A stretch of DNA of 32,828 nt from the NCBI GenBank assembly GCA_021773155.1, contig JAJFKQ010000098.1, positions 1 to 32,828 of the forward strand. The letters are read 5' to 3'. Shown one piece after another: positions 26,974-32,828 of the stretch. A model generated the notes under the pieces. That model was given only the letters and a program-made list of their open reading frames with translations. It did no database searches and was not told the DNA's origin. Positions within the stretch are counted from its first letter, which is position 1; each line of letters begins with the position of its first letter. A program made the position numbers and the translations under genes. The DNA is from Woeseiaceae bacterium. Its GTDB lineage: Bacteria > Pseudomonadota > Gammaproteobacteria > Steroidobacterales > Woeseiaceae.

Positions 26974-29201
26974 GCAATTCGCGACTCTCGGGGCTGTACA
27001 AGCTCAGCGTTTCTGAACGTATAGACCAACTCGAAAATCTGGGTTGGCTGGCATCTGATGCTGCTCGCGACTTGCGCGCAGGACGCCAGGTGATCTCTGC
27101 CATTGCGGCAGACAAGATAATTGAGAATGTCATTGGCGTATTCGGACTGCCATTGGCGATCGCGCCAAACTTTATCGTCAACGAACGTGAGTGCGTTGTG
27201 CCGCTGGTTGTCGAGGAGCCATCTATCGTTGCTGCGCTGAGTAGTGCCGCCGCCTTGGCGCGGTCCACTGGCGGATTCTCGGCAACACTCAGTGAGTCCT
27301 TGCTGGCGGGGCAAATTCACATTGTCGGCGTTGCAGATGTCGATGCGGCGATATCGCTGTTACGTGATGCTGCCGGTGAGCTTGTCAGCACTGCCAACGG
27401 TGTCCATCCACGCTTGCTGGCACGCGGTGGCGGTGTCCGTGATGTCGAGTTTCGGGCGTTGCAACTTGAGGATGGATCGCCACTGATCGCTACCCATGTG
27501 CTGGTTGATACTTGCGATGCCATGGGCGCGAACCTTACGAATACGATCTGCGAATCGATCGCGCCCAGAGTCGCGGAAATTTGTGGCGGCGACATTGCTC
27601 TCAGAATCCTCTCGAACCTGGCTGATAGATCAGTATGTAATGCGACGGTTCGCTATGCAGTCGATGATCTTGCCAACGACTCGATGAGCGGCGAAACGGT
27701 CCGGGACCGAATCGTGCTAGCCAGTGATATCGCGATTGTTGATCCTCATCGAGCTGCGACACACAACAAGGGTGTTATGAATGGTATTGACGCACTTGCA
27801 ATTGCGACGGGTAACGACTGGCGGGCGATCGAGGCAGGCGCACATGCGTTTGCTGTTCGTAATGGTGAATACTCTTCGCTGACCCGGTGGTCGGTCGCTG
27901 ACAATGGCGATCTGGTGGGTGAAATCGCGGTGCCGCTGAAACCGGGCATCGTCGGCGGAACGTTGTCATCAAATCCCGCCGCGGCATTGGGACTCGTGAT
28001 TGCCGGTGTGCAATCAGCGGCACAGTTGGCCGAGTTGATGGCCGCAGTGGGACTGGCGCAGAACTTCGCCGCGTTGCGGGCGTTGGTGACCAAGGGCATT
28101 CAGGAAGGACACATGCGATTGCATGCGCGCAGTATTGCAACGGCAGCCGGCACACCAGCTGACCGACTCGATGAGATTGTTGACAGAATGGTTGCCAGCG
28201 GCGATGTAAAAGACTGGAAAGCAGCGGAAATACTTGGCAAGCCGGATGGTTCCGATACCGATGATCAGGCTGCCGTAGCGACGGCAGCGGGTAAGGTTAT
28301 TTTGTTCGGTGAGCATGCGGTCGTCTATGGACGGTATGCACTTGCTGTTCCGGTCGCGGATGCCGTACGAGCAGCCGTAACACCATGCGATGAAAGTACG
28401 ACACTTGTGGTGAAAGACTGGGGCCTGCATAGCACGGTGGACCGTGAAAGCACCGATGGTATCGATGCTGCTGTAAATTTGATTCTTGAAGAGCTCAGTG
28501 TCGGCGATAAGAATTTCAGTATCAGCGTTACGTCCAGCCTGCCGCGCGGTATGGGTTTGGGATCATCGGCGGCACTTGCCGTGGCGATTACTCGTGCTGT
28601 GGCGCGGTGTGTCGGCACAGAAGTTACTGACGAGCGAGTTAACGCGATCGCCTTCGCTTGCGAAAAACTTGCTCACGGTACGCCGTCTGGAATCGACAAC
28701 ACTCTGTCCTGCTATAGCGAGCCCATGTTATTTCGGAATTCAGGTTCGCTCGAGATTCAGACCCTGCAACTTGAGGAATTTCCGCCGCTCGTCATCGGCC
28801 TTAGCCACGCAGCGGGGCCGACGCACGAACAGGTGGCAGGAGTCAGGTCACGGTTCGATCAGGACGCACGACGTTATGAATTGCTGTTCGACCAGATCGA
28901 CGAGATCAGCCAGTCAGGCGCAAAAGCGCTACTGGCGCGGCAATACGACAAGCTGGGTCGGTTGATGAATGTCTGCCATGGCCTGTTGAACGCAATCGAG
29001 GTATCAACACCCGACCTTGAGAATATGGTTGCAATCGCCCGCCAGAATGGCGCGCTTGGTGCCAAGCTGACCGGGGCAGGTGGCGGCGGCTCAATAGTGG
29101 CTCTCTGCCCGGGGGCAGAAGACCAGGTGCGAGCCGCGCTGCATCAGGCGGGCTACAGTACATTGCGGTCCAGTACGCCCAAAGGAGACTCCGTTGAGTG
29201 A
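26970..29201 (+). CDS. HMG-CoA reductase (class II)::mevalonate kinase fusion
   Basis: Residues 1-~424 HMGR: VVEEPSIVAA (E83), DAMGAN, ATHNKGVMNG (K267), ATGNDW (D283), GHMRLHARSIA (H381). Residues ~434-743 mevalonate kinase: GKVILFGEHAVVYG, PRGMGLGSSAALAVA, GTPSGIDNT, LTGAGGGGSIVAL. Confidence 0.95.
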   Translation: MSNSRLSGLYKLSVSERIDQLENLGWLASDAARDLRAGRQVISAIAADKIIENVIGVFGLPLAIAPNFIVNERECVVPLVVEEPSIVAALSSAAALARSTGGFSATLSESLLAGQIHIVGVADVDAAISLLRDAAGELVSTANGVHPRLLARGGGVRDVEFRALQLEDGSPLIATHVLVDTCDAMGANLTNTICESIAPRVAEICGGDIALRILSNLADRSVCNATVRYAVDDLANDSMSGETVRDRIVLASDIAIVDPHRAATHNKGVMNGIDALAIATGNDWRAIEAGAHAFAVRNGEYSSLTRWSVADNGDLVGEIAVPLKPGIVGGTLSSNPAAALGLVIAGVQSAAQLAELMAAVGLAQNFAALRALVTKGIQEGHMRLHARSIATAAGTPADRLDEIVDRMVASGDVKDWKAAEILGKPDGSDTDDQAAVATAAGKVILFGEHAVVYGRYALAVPVADAVRAAVTPCDESTTLVVKDWGLHSTVDRESTDGIDAAVNLILEELSVGDKNFSISVTSSLPRGMGLGSSAALAVAITRAVARCVGTEVTDERVNAIAFACEKLAHGTPSGIDNTLSCYSEPMLFRNSGSLEIQTLQLEEFPPLVIGLSHAAGPTHEQVAGVRSRFDQDARRYELLFDQIDEISQSGAKALLARQYDKLGRLMNVCHGLLNAIEVSTPDLENMVAIARQNGALGAKLTGAGGGGSIVALCPGAEDQVRAALHQAGYSTLRSSTPKGDSVE

Positions 29202-29763
29202 TTTTCACCGAACCGTTTCGTCGGAGAGCGAGGAGCTCATACTGGTTGATTCGGGCGATAATGAAATCGGCTACCGATCGAAGGCGGATTGCCATGACGG
29301 GGGCGGTATCTTGCACCGAGCTTTTTCGCTGTTTCTGTTCAATGCAGACGGCGAATTGTTGCTGCAGCAACGAGCTGTAGCGAAGCGACTGTGGCCCGGG
29401 TTCTGGTCAAATAGTTGTTGTAGCCATCCGCGGCGCGGTGAATCTTTACAGACAGCGACAATGCGACGCCTGGACGATGAACTCAATATCGCGGCGGAAC
29501 TCGAATTCGTTTATCACTTTTGCTATCAGGCCGAATTCGATAATGCCGGCTCGGAGAACGAGCTGTGTCATGTGTTTCTCGGCAAGGTAGACGGCGAACC
29601 GCGCCCGAACGACAGTGAAATCGCGAGTATCCGATTTATTTCAGCGGATGATCTCAGCGCCGAACTTGCCGCACACCCACAGCGGTTCACTCCCTGGTTC
29701 ATTAAGGAGTGGCGAGCATTGAGAGAGGTTTACGCGGGGCAGTTGGCCCGTTACGCAATATAG
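29194..29763 (+). CDS. idi: isopentenyl-diphosphate delta-isomerase type 1 (Nudix)
   Basis: FWSNSCCSHPRRGES, MRRLDDELNI, ENELCHVFLG. Confidence 0.93.
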   Translation: MSDFHRTVSSESEELILVDSGDNEIGYRSKADCHDGGGILHRAFSLFLFNADGELLLQQRAVAKRLWPGFWSNSCCSHPRRGESLQTATMRRLDDELNIAAELEFVYHFCYQAEFDNAGSENELCHVFLGKVDGEPRPNDSEIASIRFISADDLSAELAAHPQRFTPWFIKEWRALREVYAGQLARYAI

Positions 29764-31235
29764 CGATAGTACTCGATGCCCAGATCGGCGAAGTGACGGT
29801 CGTCACTAACTCCGACGTGGTCGATGACGAATTCGTTTCGGGCGACGTAATCCAGACCATCAACGCGTCGCCCGTCGTGCAGTGCTTCGTACTGTTGACG
29901 GTCGAGATCCAGCGTCAATTTCATGGCGTCCGCGAAGTGAATTTTCGCAGCGGCTTCGCGCCAGTTTTCTGCCATGAAAAACGGAATTACCTCGGCAGCA
30001 TCACCGCTGCCGTAGCCCAGTGTCAGCACTTCTTCGCCCGCTGACAGCGAGTTTTCTTCGAGAGCCTGTTCAAATCCTGCCGCCATCCAGGCAGGCAGCG
30101 CTGCGGTATACAGATTGCCAAGGTCGAGCATCGTGTCGCTGCCCAGTCGCAGCTTGTCGAGGATTTCACAACGATAATGACGTGAAGCCCGGAACGTTCT
30201 GAGAACGGCCATCGACAAAGGGTAAGCCTCGAATTGCAGACGTTCGGGCTCCGCCAGATTGGAAACGTCAGGTTTGCTGATCATCTCAGCGAGCACGGCA
30301 TCGACATCGACGCCCGCTTCGTAACAGTAGGACGCGAGTTCAGCGCGATCTTCGGCATTGCCTTGTGCGAGCGCGAATAAATAGGAGACCGCCCAACCGG
30401 TTTCCGGCATGCGGCGGTAAGGTCGATGCAGAAACAGGGTGCGTAGTGAGCGCAGGTGCTCTATAGAATTGAGGGCGCGTTTCTCATACATGTCATTCAG
30501 AGCATGCAGAGTTTCGTCGATGTAACAGGTGGTCGAATACTTGCCGTTAAAAATCGGAAAGTCCTGGACCTGATGTGATTCGGTGCGATCCTGGCCGCAG
30601 AAACGCAGCATCGGCTTGCGAAAATCCATGATGCGATAGTCAGACGCTGAGCCGGAGGCAACCAGATCAACGACGGCGAGTTGCGGATCTTCTTCGAGCA
30701 GCATTGCGACTGCGCCAGCACCCTGCGTGGGCTCGCCAGAGCTGCCGCGCGCGTATTCGGCGATGTCGGCGCAAACGACAATTGCCTGACTACCGGCGCC
30801 GTCGAGAGCAAGGTGGCGGATAGCCCCTTTCATGCCGTAGACGCCGCCAAGGCAAGCGTGTTTGAACTCCGGAACCTCACAACTGCGGGAGATCGGTGCT
30901 TTGCCACGCGCCACAAGCGCCTGGTCGACCATGCCTTTTACGATGATCGCGCCAGCAGAGTTGTCAGTGCTCGATTCGGTGCCGAGACCAAGGAATTTCA
31001 CACGGCTGGGGTCGATGTCATATTGGTCGATCAGCCGGATAACGGCGTTTGCCGCCATCGTGTAAACACTGTGATTCGGCCCGCGAACGCGGAAGCTGCG
31101 CCCCACAATCTCACGAATTTTCGGCCATTGACTGCCTGTCCAGTCGCACCAGTCTTCCAGCCACACGCGATACGGCGGTATGTAGGCCGCCAGGCCGCTG
31201 ATTCCGATGAGTTTCTTGTGTTTGGATTGATTCAT
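29751..31235 (-). CDS. mvaS: hydroxymethylglutaryl-CoA synthase
   Basis: LGTESSTDNSAG, HACLGGVYGMKGA (catalytic Cys), GEPTQGAGAVAMLL, FLHRPYRRMP (catalytic His); 494 aa. Confidence 0.9.
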   Translation of the reverse strand: MNQSKHKKLIGISGLAAYIPPYRVWLEDWCDWTGSQWPKIREIVGRSFRVRGPNHSVYTMAANAVIRLIDQYDIDPSRVKFLGLGTESSTDNSAGAIIVKGMVDQALVARGKAPISRSCEVPEFKHACLGGVYGMKGAIRHLALDGAGSQAIVVCADIAEYARGSSGEPTQGAGAVAMLLEEDPQLAVVDLVASGSASDYRIMDFRKPMLRFCGQDRTESHQVQDFPIFNGKYSTTCYIDETLHALNDMYEKRALNSIEHLRSLRTLFLHRPYRRMPETGWAVSYLFALAQGNAEDRAELASYCYEAGVDVDAVLAEMISKPDVSNLAEPERLQFEAYPLSMAVLRTFRASRHYRCEILDKLRLGSDTMLDLGNLYTAALPAWMAAGFEQALEENSLSAGEEVLTLGYGSGDAAEVIPFFMAENWREAAAKIHFADAMKLTLDLDRQQYEALHDGRRVDGLDYVARNEFVIDHVGVSDDRHFADLGIEYYRYIA

Positions 31236-31292
31236 GAGTGATGTCTGCTTAGCCCGGCGATTCTAGTGTCCCCGAGCGTTTCGCTCAACTGT

Positions 31293-31799
31293 TTATTCTA
31301 CCGTTATCGTGATGGGTTCCGATACCAGTGGCGGGGTATGCGGAATATGCAGGTGATCGCCGAGCAGCATCTGCAGAGTATGTTCTCCCGGCGGCAGCGT
31401 AATTTCTGTCATGGTACTGCCATCACCGAAGTGTACGTGGTGTTCGTCAGCCGGGATTGGTGACCCAAGGTCCGGCAAACCGGTGTCGATCAGCAGGTGG
31501 TGATGCCCGGAATTGGGCTGGTCATCGCCAGCTTTGACGACGTCCATTCCCGCGATGCCGAATTCAACTTTGATCGGATTCGTAACGCTGGTGCCATCGG
31601 CTGGCATTATGAAAAAGACCCTGGCGCCATCGGCCGATGCCGTGCGTGGCATGGCGGCCGGTTCAGCGGCTGCCTCGCTAGCCCTTGTAGTTTCTGCGCT
31701 CGTGCCAGGCTCTGTAGTCACGGATTCTTCTGCGGACTTCTGGCCACATGCGGTCAGTACCAGGATTGTAGCGCTCAAGACCAGTATTCGTGTTGTCAT
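31293..31799 (-). CDS. DUF4399-like lipoprotein
   Basis: Lipobox LVLTACG; ARVFFIMPADGTSVTNPIKVEFGIAGM, GHHHLLID, HVHFGDG, GEHTLQMLLGDHLHIPH. Confidence 0.82.
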   Translation of the reverse strand: MTTRILVLSATILVLTACGQKSAEESVTTEPGTSAETTRASEAAAEPAAMPRTASADGARVFFIMPADGTSVTNPIKVEFGIAGMDVVKAGDDQPNSGHHHLLIDTGLPDLGSPIPADEHHVHFGDGSTMTEITLPPGEHTLQMLLGDHLHIPHTPPLVSEPITITVE

Positions 31800-31816
31800 T
31801 ATTCGTTCCTTTCTTG

Positions 31817-32828
31817 TCAGGCGGATAGCAGGGCAAATAGAAACGCGCCGACCATCGTGAACGTGGCGCCGGTCAAATAGGCGATCGATAGCATCAGGTA
31901 TTTTAATAGTGTAACAAGATGTCCCTGCCCGTAGACGTGGCGCATTGCTTTGTATAGGTACACCGGTATGTAGAGCGAGGCTACCACCAATATCAACGTA
32001 CTGATCGAATCAACGGCACCATCCTCGGGTCCCAGCAAACCCGCAATACGCGCAAACAGAATCTGCATTATCAGCATCAGGAAGAAAAATGCGTGGAAAT
32101 GCACGAAGAATAGCAAGTGCTCGACGAAATAACGTCGCGACAGTGGATACAAAATCTTCAGCACCAACGCAATGATCGGCAGTAGTACGATTAGGGCGAC
32201 GGGAATGTTGTCCAGGATCGCGTCAGCAAAGTTTTCGTTGCCCCGTGCGTTGTTACGTTCGCAGATTATCTTAATGCGTTCATCCGAGAAGCGCTTCCTG
32301 ACCCACTCCGGCAATTCCTCTTCGTCGGAAATTGAGGCATTCTCACAGTCGCCGAAAAGATCATTATCATTGCCGCCGGACCCAAAGTTGATGTCCAAAT
32401 CGTCGTCGTCATCAATGATTTCCGCGATAAGGTCATCGGACACTTTTCCTTCGGCACCGAGTTTCTTCAGCTTTTCGATGGCCGCCTGGCGATGTTCTTC
32501 TTGCTCCACGGCTGCGGCCTTTGCGTCCGCGTCTGCTACCGCGATTTCCTCAGCCGTCGGCTCCGGCTGCGGCTCGAAGAATAAACTGAGATCTTTGTGC
32601 GGATCGAAGAATGCCACCACGAAAAAAATAATACTGAGAACCAGGTAGGTTCGAAACGGCGGCATGTAGCGTGCGCGCCGACCCTCAAGATAATCCTTCG
32701 TCAATTGGCCCGGCCTGGTGAGAAGAGGCACCAGAGTGCGCCACAGTCGCGAATCGAGCTCCAGTAGATCGCCAAAAGCCTCTTGCAGCAGCTGCCAGAT
32801 GCTGATTAACCTGTTTCGTGAACGCTGG
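31817..32828 (-). CDS. DUF3667-like membrane protein (partial, runs off the right edge)
   Basis: DSRLWRTLVPLLTRPGQLTKDYLEGRRARYMPPFRTYLVLSIIFF and C-terminal TM segments; frame stays open to the window end, so the track start at 32731 is an internal GTG (Val). Confidence 0.78.
   Translation of the reverse strand, partial: QRSRNRLISIWQLLQEAFGDLLELDSRLWRTLVPLLTRPGQLTKDYLEGRRARYMPPFRTYLVLSIIFFVVAFFDPHKDLSLFFEPQPEPTAEEIAVADADAKAAAVEQEEHRQAAIEKLKKLGAEGKVSDDLIAEIIDDDDDLDINFGSGGNDNDLFGDCENASISDEEELPEWVRKRFSDERIKIICERNNARGNENFADAILDNIPVALIVLLPIIALVLKILYPLSRRYFVEHLLFFVHFHAFFFLMLIMQILFARIAGLLGPEDGAVDSISTLILVVASLYIPVYLYKAMRHVYGQGHLVTLLKYLMLSIAYLTGATFTMVGAFLFALLSA

Noticed and set aside
1-32828. Defence system, prophage, CRISPR or transposon
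   Set aside because: No Cas, nuclease/methylase, integrase, transposase, phage structural genes or regularly spaced repeats were found; the window is core metabolism.

Overview
Chromosomal window from a gammaproteobacterium (inferred from gene content and synteny), almost fully coding, with no phage, transposase, CRISPR, tRNA or rRNA seen. Left to right: cytochrome c (partial), engB, a structured intergenic region at the Spot 42/ErsA-type locus, polA, an LptM-like lipoprotein, then a long minus-strand arginine operon (argR-argG-P-loop protein-argC-argD-argF'-argB-argH). Next come a carboxylesterase, a TANGO2/NRDE protein, nudC, a divergent FlhC-like/FlhD-like pair, a YadGH-type ABC exporter, an SRAP protein, a DAK2-DegV (FakA-FakB) fusion, gspB/gspA and dinB. 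The right end holds a complete mevalonate-pathway cluster (ispA, mvaD, phosphomevalonate kinase, an HMG-CoA reductase::mevalonate kinase fusion, idi, mvaS), then DUF4399 and DUF3667-like proteins. Most interesting: (1) the transcarbamylase has Ala at the position separating acetyl- from succinyl-ornithine transcarbamylases, and an uncharacterised P-loop protein sits inside an operon lacking a recognisable acylglutamate synthase; (2) the HMGR-MVK fusion carries His146/Arg148 at the coenzyme-specificity positions; (3) the ORF divergent from flhC appears to contain a cryptic FlhD-like domain; (4) two very long hairpins and a compact structured RNA candidate lie between engB and polA.
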